From Xanthocytophaga flava (lineage in GTDB: Bacteria; Bacteroidota; Bacteroidia; Cytophagales; 172606-1): a DNA stretch of 64,000 nucleotides. The translations under genes were made by a program, and so were the position numbers. The DNA lies in assembly GCA_030068525.1 (NCBI GenBank), contig JASJOS010000023.1:48848-112847 (forward strand), in the 5' to 3' direction. The notes beneath the pieces are model-generated. The model ran no database searches and was not told the origin of the DNA. It worked only from the letters and a program-made list of their open reading frames with translations. This document shows positions 17,506-25,906 of this stretch, piece after piece. The stretch's first letter is position 1. Each line of letters begins with the position of its first letter.

Positions 17506-18234
17506 TTATGAATATAGTCCGCCATTGATTGAAATAACCTCACCTGTAATGTACGATGAGTTTTCGGATGCAAGGAACGAAACTAATTCAGCAACTTCTT
17601 CGGGTTTTCCAAATCGATTTACAGGAATCAGGGCTTTTATCTCCTTCTCATTCATATCCGCTGTCATTTCAGTAGTAATGAATCCTGGAGCTACTGCATT
17701 AACAGTAATACCGCGCCTTCCTACTTCCTGGGCCAGCGCTTTGGTCGCTCCAATTACACCCGCTTTTGCTGCAGAATAGTTGGTTTGACCTGGTACTCCT
17801 TTTAACCCGGATAATGATACAATGTTTATAATTCGGCCAAACTTTTTTACCAACATCGGGTTAAGTACCTGTTTAGTAATATTATAGAACCCTCCCAGGC
17901 TGATATTTAAAACAGAATCCCAATCCTTTGGTTCCATCCATAACATCAGTGTATCTTTCCGGACTCCTGCATTGTTAATAAGAACTTCAATGGTTTTGTC
18001 TTTATTCGCTTCAATCCACCCCCCCAGTATAGTTTCTACCTGATGACGATCTGATACATCAAATTTTAATAATTGTCCCTGTCCTCCTGATTCCTGAATT
18101 TGTTCCAATGTTTTTTCCGCTTCCAGATCATTTGATAAATAATTTAGAATAACAAAAAAACCATCTTTTGCCAGTTTTACAGCAATTGCCCTGCCAATTC
18201 CTCTTGCTCCTCCTGTTACTAATGCATATTTCAT
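17506..18234 (-). CDS. fabG: 3-oxoacyl-ACP reductase (FabG-like SDR)
   Basis: 242 residues, the normal FabG length. It has the NADPH site VTGGARGIGRA (residues 6-16), the NNAG motif (87-90) and the catalytic set S142, Y153, K157 (SLSGLKG, NYSAAKAG). It reduces 3-oxoacyl-ACP in each elongation cycle. As the cluster's only ketoreductase it should serve the polyene pathway, leaving hydroxyls for the dehydratases; no enoyl reductase is present, which fits a product with conjugated double bonds. It heads a transcription block after a 120 nt gap with a -7 element. Confidence 0.9.
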   Translation of the reverse strand: MKYALVTGGARGIGRAIAVKLAKDGFFVILNYLSNDLEAEKTLEQIQESGGQGQLLKFDVSDRHQVETILGGWIEANKDKTIEVLINNAGVRKDTLMLWMEPKDWDSVLNISLGGFYNITKQVLNPMLVKKFGRIINIVSLSGLKGVPGQTNYSAAKAGVIGATKALAQEVGRRGITVNAVAPGFITTEMTADMNEKEIKALIPVNRFGKPEEVAELVSFLASENSSYITGEVISINGGLYS

Positions 18235-18294
18235 TTAAAATAGACTAAATTTATTAATTGCTGAAAATCAATATAGGTATATATAGTACAAAGA

Positions 18295-18302
18295 CAAAAT
18301 TA
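18295..18302 (-). promoter_or_regulatory. Candidate -7 element TAATTTTG for fabG and following genes
   Basis: Minus-strand TAATTTTG matches TAnnTTTG exactly, 60 nt upstream of the fabG ATG. It is flanked by AGTACAA (18285-18291) and its inverted copy TTGTACT (18320-18326), with the palindrome ATGTACAT (18309-18316) between, a possible operator arrangement. Confidence 0.45.
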
Positions 18303-18354
18303 GTATAAATGTACATAAATTGTACTCTTCTGATACCTGCTAATGTATAGATTG

Positions 18355-19884
18355 TTAAAATCCTGTATTGAAAAAGCACAAATCTTTTACCTGTTGTATC
18401 TTTTCATATTGTGGTTGATCATCTGAAAAAGCCTGAAATGTCTGTTGTAGCTGATGAATAACCTGTTGATTGGCCTTGGAAAGCTTTTCTTTTATATTCA
18501 ATATATCAACAGCTTGAACCAGTGCCATGAGTTCAATTGCCAGAACCTGAGACGCATTATCGATTACTTTATTACAAATTAAAGCTGCATTGGTTCCCAT
18601 ACTAACAATATCCTGATTGTCATTATTATTGGGAATACTATGCAAGTACATAGGATAGGATAATGTCTGAGCTTCTGCGGTTGTAGAAGTAGCTGTAAAT
18701 TGCACACCCTGAAAACCAAAATTCAATCCCAATACTCCTTTGTTCAAAAAGGGTGGAAGTTTTTCATTGATCTTGTGGTTCATCAGGTAGTTTAACTGAC
18801 GTTCAGATAACATCGCTAGTTTTGCAATAGAAATCTTTACTTTATCCATCTCCAGTGCTACATAATCACCATGGAAGTTGCCTCCATGAAACACATTCTC
18901 TACTTCATGATTGACAATTGGATTATCATTTACGGAGTTTAACTCTTCTACCACAATCTTTTCTGCTAGTTCAAGAGTATCTTCTATTGGTCCCAGAATC
19001 TGAGGGACGCAACGAATGGAATAATATTCCTGTACTTTCTCTTCAAATACAGGATCATCAACTTTTTTGTAAAGATGTTGGATACGTGATTTTACCAGTT
19101 GGCTACCTGCTACCTGTTCTCGTATCTTTTTTGCAATATTGTTTTGGCCTTTGTGCCATTTTACTTCATTTAACTCTACAGAAAAGAAGTCGTCATAGGA
19201 TTCTGTAATTTCTGTAATTAATGAGGTGGCAATAACAGCCCAGTGAAGCACTTTTTTTGCCTGAATAAGGTTGACCAGTGCAATACCTGTCATAAAAGAG
19301 GTTCCATTCATGATGGCTAGCCCCTCCCGAATATGGATAGTTAGTGGTTTTAACTGTAGTTGCTGAAAAACCTGAGATGCTGGAAGTATCTCTCCTTTAT
19401 AATGTACTTTCCCTTCTCCAATAAGGCACAAGGATAAATGTGCTAACTGAACCAGATCCCCACTGGCTCCAACCCCTCCATGTTCATATACTACAGGTGT
19501 AACCTGGTGATTGAGCAGATCTTTTAATAGAAGAACTAGTTCTTGATGGATGCCGGATCTGGCTTGAATAAGGCTATTGAGACGAGCAATCATGGCCGCC
19601 CTCACAAAAAGAGGAGGAAGCATGGCACCTGTACCTGAACAATGACTGCGAATCAAATTGTATTGTAATTGTACCCGATCTTCATCACTTATTTTGTATT
19701 GGGCCATTGGTCCAAAACCTGTATTGATGCCATATATTACTTTATCCTTCGCAAATTTCTCTAAAAAAGAAAAATTTGAACGGATATTCTGAAGTTTGGC
19801 CTCATCTATTGAAATAGACTCTTTTGCTGATAAATGGGTAATGAAATTATTTAATTCCAGTAGTTTTTCTCCGATAGATAACAT
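18355..19884 (-). CDS. Aromatic amino acid ammonia-lyase, probably tyrosine ammonia-lyase
   Basis: 509 residues. The MIO cofactor is formed from Ala140-Ser141-Gly142 in GGVGASGDLVQLAHL; the catalytic Tyr51 is in VIYGINTGFGPMAQY. The selectivity loop reads NLIRSHCSGTG (S80-H81), superficially like histidine ammonia-lyase. However, the same RSH(S/C)SGTG context occurs in the characterised tyrosine ammonia-lyase of Flavobacterium johnsoniae, which this protein resembles along its whole length (NTGFGPMAQY, QEYYSIRCVPQILGP, HGGNFHGDY, SIPNNNDNQDIVSMGTN). It should release ammonia from tyrosine to give 4-coumarate, the aryl starter of flexirubin polyenes. A monocistronic gap on both sides, each with a -7 element, suggests its own promoter. 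Confidence 0.88.
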   Translation of the reverse strand: MLSIGEKLLELNNFITHLSAKESISIDEAKLQNIRSNFSFLEKFAKDKVIYGINTGFGPMAQYKISDEDRVQLQYNLIRSHCSGTGAMLPPLFVRAAMIARLNSLIQARSGIHQELVLLLKDLLNHQVTPVVYEHGGVGASGDLVQLAHLSLCLIGEGKVHYKGEILPASQVFQQLQLKPLTIHIREGLAIMNGTSFMTGIALVNLIQAKKVLHWAVIATSLITEITESYDDFFSVELNEVKWHKGQNNIAKKIREQVAGSQLVKSRIQHLYKKVDDPVFEEKVQEYYSIRCVPQILGPIEDTLELAEKIVVEELNSVNDNPIVNHEVENVFHGGNFHGDYVALEMDKVKISIAKLAMLSERQLNYLMNHKINEKLPPFLNKGVLGLNFGFQGVQFTATSTTAEAQTLSYPMYLHSIPNNNDNQDIVSMGTNAALICNKVIDNASQVLAIELMALVQAVDILNIKEKLSKANQQVIHQLQQTFQAFSDDQPQYEKIQQVKDLCFFNTGF

Positions 19885-19903
19885 TTTAAATCATAGTATG
19901 CTG

Positions 19904-19911
19904 CAAAACTA
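19904..19911 (-). promoter_or_regulatory. Candidate -7 element TAGTTTTG for the ammonia-lyase gene
   Basis: Minus-strand TAGTTTTG fits TAnnTTTG exactly and lies 19 nt upstream of the ammonia-lyase ATG, inside the 92 nt gap after the ligase gene. Confidence 0.4.
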
Positions 19912-19976
19912 CGTTTTCTTTTGCAAAATGAATAATAGCTGACTTTAATTGCTTTATTGAAAATGCAAAAAATACT

Positions 19977-21266
19977 TTATAAGGTTGTGCGACGATCAAT
20001 AAAATCTACTGGTTTGCGGAAATTGAAGCTCATCTTTATTGCATTGATTTCCTGGGCGGTTATTACAAAAATATCGGGAGTAACCCGTATCCGGGCCTGG
20101 AAATGCTCCTTAATACGAGAAATAAGATCGGCATCTTTTTCATTGCCTGCTACATATATTTTAATGCAGTCAAGCCCCATCTCATCTGTAACCACTTCTG
20201 AATAATAGGCTGAAATATAATCCAGTTCATGCAGGAGTTCTGTGAGAGCAGGAGGGTATAATGTTGTGCCTTTATATTTGATCATCTGATTTTTGCGCCC
20301 CTGTAAAGGCCCAAGTCGAAGAGTCGTACGTCCACATTCACAAGGTGACAGATGGTATTGGCAAATATCTCCGGTTTTGAAACGTAACAAAGGCATACCT
20401 TCTATACCTAATGTGGTAATAACTAACTCTCCTGATGTACCTGAAGGCACAGGTTGGCCCTGTTCATCTACTACTTCGGCAAACACCAGTTCTGGTAAAT
20501 GATGCCCTCCCTTTCCTGCATGACATTCTGTAAAAGCTGTTGCCATTTCTGTTGAGGCATAAGTAGAGTAAAGTTGTACCGGCCATCTATCTATGATCTT
20601 TTGGCCTAATACATTGAGTGAAAAATCCTGGTTCCGAATAGGCTCTCCTATACATATGATTTTGGTGACTGAAGTCGCCGATGGATCAATCTGATTTTTT
20701 TCTGCATACTCCAGCATCTTGAGTATAAATGAAGGAACTGCAATTAAAACAGTTGTCTGATGTTCTTTGATAAGTTTCCACTGAAGATCCGGAAGTCCAG
20801 GACCGACCCGTAACAGTGATGCTCCTATTTTACGTAACCCCAGAACATAGGCTATACCTGCCATAAACAGCCTGTCTGAGGTAGTAGTAAGCTGTACAAT
20901 ATCCTCTCGATGTATGCCTGCTATGGAAAGGGATTTAGATTCATTGATTGCTAATCGTTCCAGATCATTATCTGTAAGATAAAAAGAAACAGGAGCACCT
21001 GAGGTTCCGGAAGTACTAACAATGTCCGTAATTCTGGAAAGAGGCTGACAAAGAAATTCTTTATTGTATGTCTGTATATCGGCTTTGGTTGTAAATGGGA
21101 ATTTACGAATATCTTCAATTGATACGAGACTTTCTTCAGTGAGTTGGTATTCTGCTAGAATTCGTTCGTAATATGCCGAATTCAAACGCATGTAATGTAT
21201 TTGTTTTTGTAGGACTTCTAACTGAGACTGTTGTTGTTCTAAAAGAGTATAGGAAACGAATGTCAT
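19977..21266 (-). CDS. PaaK-like adenylate-forming ligase (aryl acid activation)
   Basis: 429 residues, the size of phenylacetate-CoA ligases. The ATP-binding loop is DIVSTSGTSGAPVSF (81-95), with TYASTEMATAF as the A5-type motif and FKTGDICQYHLSPCECGRT as the conserved Asp and Cys-rich region, followed by GRKNQMIKYKGTTLYP. Such enzymes activate aryl acids as adenylates. Next to the ammonia-lyase and AcpS, the likely substrate is 4-coumarate or a derivative, loaded onto an ACP or CoA; the acceptor is not decided by sequence. Start overlaps the acpS stop by one base (TAATG). Confidence 0.85.
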   Translation of the reverse strand: MTFVSYTLLEQQQSQLEVLQKQIHYMRLNSAYYERILAEYQLTEESLVSIEDIRKFPFTTKADIQTYNKEFLCQPLSRITDIVSTSGTSGAPVSFYLTDNDLERLAINESKSLSIAGIHREDIVQLTTTSDRLFMAGIAYVLGLRKIGASLLRVGPGLPDLQWKLIKEHQTTVLIAVPSFILKMLEYAEKNQIDPSATSVTKIICIGEPIRNQDFSLNVLGQKIIDRWPVQLYSTYASTEMATAFTECHAGKGGHHLPELVFAEVVDEQGQPVPSGTSGELVITTLGIEGMPLLRFKTGDICQYHLSPCECGRTTLRLGPLQGRKNQMIKYKGTTLYPPALTELLHELDYISAYYSEVVTDEMGLDCIKIYVAGNEKDADLISRIKEHFQARIRVTPDIFVITAQEINAIKMSFNFRKPVDFIDRRTTL

Positions 21267-21649
21267 TAGTCTGATTCAATGATCACAAAAGCAAAAGCCT
21301 CTGTAGATGAGTGTGACATACTTATATGTACTTTCGGTGTAAAGGTAAACAGGTTTGTGAAAAGTGTTCTAATAGTATCATTTATTTCGATGTAAGGTTT
21401 TCCATCTAACTGGTTATGTATAACGATCTGATTGAGGGGAATGGATAAATCTATCCCTGTTCCTAATGCTTTCAAAAAGGCTTCCTTGGCTGCAAATCGG
21501 GCTGCAAATGATTCGTATTTTTTTGTTTTTCGATTGCAGGTTTCAATTTCAGCAGAAGAAAAAACATAGGATAGAAAATCTGGATTTTTAGAGATCTTTT
21601 TCTGGATGCGTTCCACACTCACATTGTCTATACCTATTCCAAGAATCAT
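21266..21649 (-). CDS. acpS: Holo-ACP synthase (4'-phosphopantetheinyl transferase)
   Basis: 127 residues, the usual AcpS length. GIGIDNVSVERI at the start and RFAAKEAFLKALGTG in the middle are the two conserved metal/CoA motifs. It transfers phosphopantetheine from CoA to the Ser of apo-ACPs, here the cluster ACPs. It overlaps the Ntn-hydrolase stop by four bases and the ligase start by one. It may also serve the housekeeping ACP; no other copy is seen in the window. Confidence 0.92.
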   Translation of the reverse strand: MILGIGIDNVSVERIQKKISKNPDFLSYVFSSAEIETCNRKTKKYESFAARFAAKEAFLKALGTGIDLSIPLNQIVIHNQLDGKPYIEINDTIRTLFTNLFTFTPKVHISMSHSSTEAFAFVIIESD

Positions 21650-23367
21650 AGCTTTTCTTTACATTTTTGAATCACTTCCGCTATTGATTTTTTCTCTTTT
21701 TCAGAAGCAAGGTATTTTCCTTGTGCTATCTGAGCATATTTTAGTGCTTTGGTGTATTTTTCCTTTTGTTGGTAATAGATAGCCAGAAGAAGATAGGTAT
21801 TAAAATATTCTTTATTTGATTCAACAAATTGTTTTTCTATTGCACTATTTAATACAAAGTCTTTCTGTGTAATCTGCTCTGCAATTTTTTTGTAAAACAA
21901 TGCATTTGTATAGGAAGGGGTAGTTAAAAATGGGTCTGCTCCAATAGTTTTGGCTTCAACGGTGATTGGCTGCTTTTGCTGATCCAGAGGGTTTCCCTGA
22001 AAGATATCTGTAAGATTATATGCTTTGAACTTGCCCAGATTATATGGGTTAGATGAAACCCATACCATACGTTGTTCTGGCATAAAGATAATTGCATGAT
22101 GGGCTATCAGTTGATTTATCGCTGCTTCGTTGGTTAGGCCTATGTTTGTGTTATGCAATCCCTTCTGATCTCGTAAGACAACTGCTACAGATTCATAAGT
22201 GAATTTGGACGTGTTATCCAGCAATTCATTCAGTCTCTCAAACCGTTTTTGTGTAGGGTTATTTTTCTGATGGTTAATATTTAGTGAGTCAGATTTAAAT
22301 ATATTGCTTTGAAAGTGATTAGTACACAGAATACGAGATGATGATGCATCTGTTTGGTACATGCTGGTTTTAGTAGGTGTTTTTTCAATACTCACTACTT
22401 TGTGATCCTGTGCAGAACCGACTAATAACATCTCTGAAACAAATACATGACTTTTTTCTATAATATTGTATGCTTCCTGTGTTGTTCTGGCATACTGAAG
22501 CACTTGCCTGGCTACCAGTGAAATAGGCGTTGCTGTACCAGTAGGGATTTCAGATGGAGCTGCATTTAGTGTCACTGTAAGTCCATGTTCATTCATACCT
22601 GAAACCACTCCAATCATACCGCCCCAGGTAACTAACATCATATTATAGCCAGAATCGGGACGAACAAAGAGAACAATTTTATCCTGAGCAAATTTGTCTC
22701 CTACATAAAAATCAAAGTTGCGGCCTATAATAATCGAACCGTCTTCTGTTTTATCACCCCATATACCAAAAGAAGTACAACCTACAAAGTTCATGTTCTG
22801 CATGGCATGGCCAATGTCATGAGCTCCATGATAATTTAAGATTCGCTGATAGGGAGGCGCAATATAATTGTGTTTGTCTGAAGCAAACCGGGAAACACCA
22901 TAGATTTCTTTCTTATACTCTTCAGAGACATACTTATCCAGATCTTTATTAAAATAGCCTACTACATACTTTATAAAGTATTGATAAATAGTGGCTGGTA
23001 ATAATTTATTCAGTGTTTCAACAAAAAAATCTTCCTGTTTATTGATTAATTCCTGTGATAACAGCCCATTGACATATCCCCGTTCGTATGCGTTGCCCTC
23101 AATATACATCTCATATAATCCTGCATCATTTTTTCGTATCCAGTTATTGCCACTGGCCCATCCACCCGAAATAGGAGTACGAGTATAGGAAAGTTGTTTT
23201 TCCTGTGCTGTTAAGATTGGATCATCAATGCGTGATATAAAATGCAAGCTAACTAAAAGAAGAATCAGACATATAACGAAACCTGCGAGGATTTTTAGAG
23301 CGAGTATACCAATCCTTTTTGCTTTAGATTTTTTAACTTTTTCTGAGGGAATATCTAGTTTGTTCAT
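21646..23367 (-). CDS. C45 / acyl-CoA:6-aminopenicillanic-acid acyltransferase-like Ntn-hydrolase, membrane anchored
   Basis: 573 residues from the ATG at 23367; the open frame upstream adds 20 non-conserved residues and would run over the -7 box. One TM helix (about 18-42) is followed by an Ntn-hydrolase domain: EGNAYERGYVNGLL is the N-terminal family motif, VGCTSFGIWG holds the predicted self-cleavage nucleophile Cys197, and IIIGRNFDFYVG and GGMIGVVSGMNEHGLTVTLN are conserved strands. The C-terminal 100 residues look TPR-like helical (YLLLAIYYQQKEKYTKALKYA). Family members hydrolyse or form amides and thioester-derived bonds. As first gene of the pigment operon it may join the polyene acid to its alcohol or resorcinol partner; this is inference. 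Confidence 0.82.
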   Translation of the reverse strand: MNKLDIPSEKVKKSKAKRIGILALKILAGFVICLILLLVSLHFISRIDDPILTAQEKQLSYTRTPISGGWASGNNWIRKNDAGLYEMYIEGNAYERGYVNGLLSQELINKQEDFFVETLNKLLPATIYQYFIKYVVGYFNKDLDKYVSEEYKKEIYGVSRFASDKHNYIAPPYQRILNYHGAHDIGHAMQNMNFVGCTSFGIWGDKTEDGSIIIGRNFDFYVGDKFAQDKIVLFVRPDSGYNMMLVTWGGMIGVVSGMNEHGLTVTLNAAPSEIPTGTATPISLVARQVLQYARTTQEAYNIIEKSHVFVSEMLLVGSAQDHKVVSIEKTPTKTSMYQTDASSSRILCTNHFQSNIFKSDSLNINHQKNNPTQKRFERLNELLDNTSKFTYESVAVVLRDQKGLHNTNIGLTNEAAINQLIAHHAIIFMPEQRMVWVSSNPYNLGKFKAYNLTDIFQGNPLDQQKQPITVEAKTIGADPFLTTPSYTNALFYKKIAEQITQKDFVLNSAIEKQFVESNKEYFNTYLLLAIYYQQKEKYTKALKYAQIAQGKYLASEKEKKSIAEVIQKCKEKL

Positions 23368-23424
23368 AGTTACATAGTAGCCGCCATGAAATGCTATTAA
23401 ACGGCCGAGATGGTTTCGCAACGT

Positions 23425-23432
23425 CAAAAATA
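23425..23432 (-). promoter_or_regulatory. Candidate -7 element TATTTTTG at the head of the pigment cluster
   Basis: Minus-strand TATTTTTG matches TAnnTTTG exactly, 57 nt upstream of the Ntn-hydrolase ATG, between it and the GH9 stop at 23457. No definite -33 TTG is seen. Confidence 0.4.
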
Positions 23433-23456
23433 CAGACTTTGTTCAGAGTTTCTATC

Positions 23457-25223
23457 TTATTTGATAGATCTCTGCAATGCTTCCAATGCTGTAACCAGAT
23501 AAACCATAGGAGCATTCCAGTTAATAGCTATTTCATTAGTCGCATAAGAACAGTCAATGTCTGCATAACACTCATCTGCTATAGTAGTAGGGTACTCACA
23601 CTTGTCCTGCTGTCCAGGATTGGCTCCACCTGCCAACAGTCCAGGAATAGGTGCATCAATACCATCTGCAATAGATGGTCTATGGTGCGGATGATGTGGA
23701 GATTTACTGCCCGAACCCGTTACATAACAATAACCTGTGCCATTTCTTCCCAGAATAAAATCCAGATTACTCAGAGCATAATGGAGATAACGGGAATTAT
23801 TTGTAATCTGATAGGCATAGATCAAAGCAATACCTTGATTGGCTGCCAACGAATTACTGCCCCAGATATAATCTTTGGCTGTTTTTCCCATAACGGTTCC
23901 ATAAGGTTGTGTTTCAACATCTTTCAATAAATTATCTACTACTACGATAATACATTGCTGAATGGCAGGCAAGTCTTTTTTGCCTGCCAGAGGGAGATTA
24001 TTTCCATAACGGGAGAGTGTATAGTAAGCTAGTGCACGCACCTGATTCCAGGAAGGTATAGATAAAGTATTATCCAGGTCCTGTTTGATATAGGTGTAAT
24101 ACTTGTCATCCTTTGTAGTTACATACAATTCAGCAGCAGCCCATACCCATTCGTCTTTGTTACTTTTATCTTCATAACCACCTGTGGTAATATCAGGGTC
24201 ATTCTGCTGATTAATAATATTTTGTTGATACAGGACTTCTGGATTGTTCTGTGCCCAAATCCATGCTTTCTGAGCAGATTGCAGGCAGGAGTCTGCCAAT
24301 CCTGGTAATTGCTTGGAATACTTTCTGAATACCCGGCTCGCCTGAGCCATTACTGCTACAAAATCCAGCGTGGCAATAGTATTTTTCTGAACTACATAGC
24401 GAGGTTTGATGGCTTTGTCTGGCATAATCATACCATCAAAGGAAGCGTTGGTTAACTTGTGATAGACACCTCCATCTTCGGCATCCTGCATGGTAAGCAT
24501 CCAACGTAAATTCCAGAGTATCTCATCCAACAGATCGGGGATAGCATTCTGACTTTCTGGAATGTTGGTATGGATAGTCTCCGTATATTTGGGGAAATCT
24601 TCATATAGTGACAATAAGGTTCCCATAGTGATGCCTGAATTAACGATGTATTTATTGTAATCTCCAGCATCGTACCAGCCTCTGGATGAAGATATGATAG
24701 TCCCTGCTGGGTGGTTGACCGATGCTGCTGATGGATGAATGAGTATTTGTGTATCAGGATGACCTTCTGCACGAGCCCATTGTCCGGCAAATTTGCTGAT
24801 AAGAGGAATAGAAGCCCGTTGGTAATAATAACTTTTCAAAGTGCTGACAGCCAATGGATGATGTACATTGTTTTTAATAGTAAAAGGGTACGAATAACCT
24901 ACTGCTGGAACAGAAAGAACAAATGTTCCCTGTTTGTGAAAAGAAGAAAAATCTGCCAGACGAACTATCTTGCCTGAAATTGGATTAGTAACAGGTTTTT
25001 GAAGTTTTCCGGAAAAGAGGGTATCAGTATGTGTTGTATTGAGAATATAGAAAGAAGATTCTTCTGCTGTTATAACTGCTGCTGTTTTGGGTCCATTGGG
25101 ATAGAAGCCTATCTGGTTAAGCCGTATTTTATCAGATATTGTCTGACTCAGTGCTGAAGGTGAAGAACAAATGGTAAAAATGAAAAGCAGAAACAACAAA
25201 GAAGAGGTAAACCAATTTTTCAT
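23457..25223 (-). CDS. Glycoside hydrolase family 9 (endoglucanase-type cellulase)
   Basis: 588 residues. A signal peptide (about 1-27, ending ALSQ) precedes an N-terminal Ig-like CelD_N domain (RLNQIGFYPNGPKTAAVI, about 30-118). The (alpha/alpha)6 GH9 catalytic domain follows, with GWYDAGDYNKY (D185, D188 as the base pair), PHHPHHRPS near 500 and the catalytic acid Glu564 in DCSYATNEIAINWNAPM. It should cleave beta-1,4-glucans outside the cytoplasm. There is no type IX secretion C-terminal domain after the catalytic domain, so the protein is likely periplasmic. It lies 90 nt upstream of the pigment cluster on the same strand, with no functional link evident. Confidence 0.9.
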   Translation of the reverse strand: MKNWFTSSLLFLLFIFTICSSPSALSQTISDKIRLNQIGFYPNGPKTAAVITAEESSFYILNTTHTDTLFSGKLQKPVTNPISGKIVRLADFSSFHKQGTFVLSVPAVGYSYPFTIKNNVHHPLAVSTLKSYYYQRASIPLISKFAGQWARAEGHPDTQILIHPSAASVNHPAGTIISSSRGWYDAGDYNKYIVNSGITMGTLLSLYEDFPKYTETIHTNIPESQNAIPDLLDEILWNLRWMLTMQDAEDGGVYHKLTNASFDGMIMPDKAIKPRYVVQKNTIATLDFVAVMAQASRVFRKYSKQLPGLADSCLQSAQKAWIWAQNNPEVLYQQNIINQQNDPDITTGGYEDKSNKDEWVWAAAELYVTTKDDKYYTYIKQDLDNTLSIPSWNQVRALAYYTLSRYGNNLPLAGKKDLPAIQQCIIVVVDNLLKDVETQPYGTVMGKTAKDYIWGSNSLAANQGIALIYAYQITNNSRYLHYALSNLDFILGRNGTGYCYVTGSGSKSPHHPHHRPSIADGIDAPIPGLLAGGANPGQQDKCEYPTTIADECYADIDCSYATNEIAINWNAPMVYLVTALEALQRSIK

Positions 25224-25375
25224 ATACTAGGGGCTATAAAAGACTATACAGATGACTGGAAATGCTATTTCTCAGAATTTGATAGGAAAGCTACCCGATT
25301 AATTGAATACTTACAAATCCTTTTCAGGATTAGAGTTATTTTCTTTATAGTACTATTTTTAATGAAAGATCTTAT

Positions 25376-25906
25376 ATGAAGAATGGATTATTAGCAGATC
25401 ACGTGTGGACATTGGGTTTCTGTTTGTTGCTTTTTATACAATGTAAGCAGGAGAAAAAGTTCACGGGACATAAAACTGTTCGGGAATATATTACTGCTCA
25501 GATCAAATTTGATACACTAACATATCAGGAAAAAGTATATGTCCCTACTTATTCAGAGATATATCACAATGCAGAAGATCAATATTTTCCTTTGCTTACT
25601 TCCTTAAGTATACGAAATACGAGTTTGACAGAGAAGATGTATGTGAATGATGTTGATTATTATGATACAGAAGGAAAGCAACTAAAAAAATACTTAGAAA
25701 AACCTATTGTACTAAAACCTTTACAATCAGTGGAATTTCCGGTGACACATAACGATAAAGGAGGAGCAGGAGCTAATTTTATCGTGACCTGGGGTTGTAC
25801 TGGCAATATGATTCCTATTATTCAGGCAGTAATGATAGGGTCTGCTTATCAGCAAGGAATTTCCTTTGTAACAGAAGGTGTGGTCATTGAGAAAAAAGAT
25901 TTGTAG
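25376..25906 (+). CDS. DUF3124 family lipoprotein
   Basis: 176 residues. An N-terminal hydrophobic segment ends in a possible lipidated Cys23 (FIQCKQ). The body has the DUF3124 pattern: VYVPTYSEIYH, LTSLSIRNTS, VDYYDTEGKQLKKYLEKPI, GGAGANFIVTWGC and GISFVTEGVV. The function of the family is unknown. It is divergent from the GH9 gene across 152 nt and is monocistronic. Confidence 0.8.
   Translation: MKNGLLADHVWTLGFCLLLFIQCKQEKKFTGHKTVREYITAQIKFDTLTYQEKVYVPTYSEIYHNAEDQYFPLLTSLSIRNTSLTEKMYVNDVDYYDTEGKQLKKYLEKPIVLKPLQSVEFPVTHNDKGGAGANFIVTWGCTGNMIPIIQAVMIGSAYQQGISFVTEGVVIEKKDL

Noticed and set aside
18355..19884. Histidine ammonia-lyase for histidine utilisation
   Set aside because: No hut genes are nearby; whole-sequence similarity and the cluster context favour tyrosine ammonia-lyase.
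23457..25223. Type IX secretion C-terminal domain on the GH9 enzyme
   Set aside because: The protein ends within 25 residues after the catalytic Glu; there is no room for a CTD.
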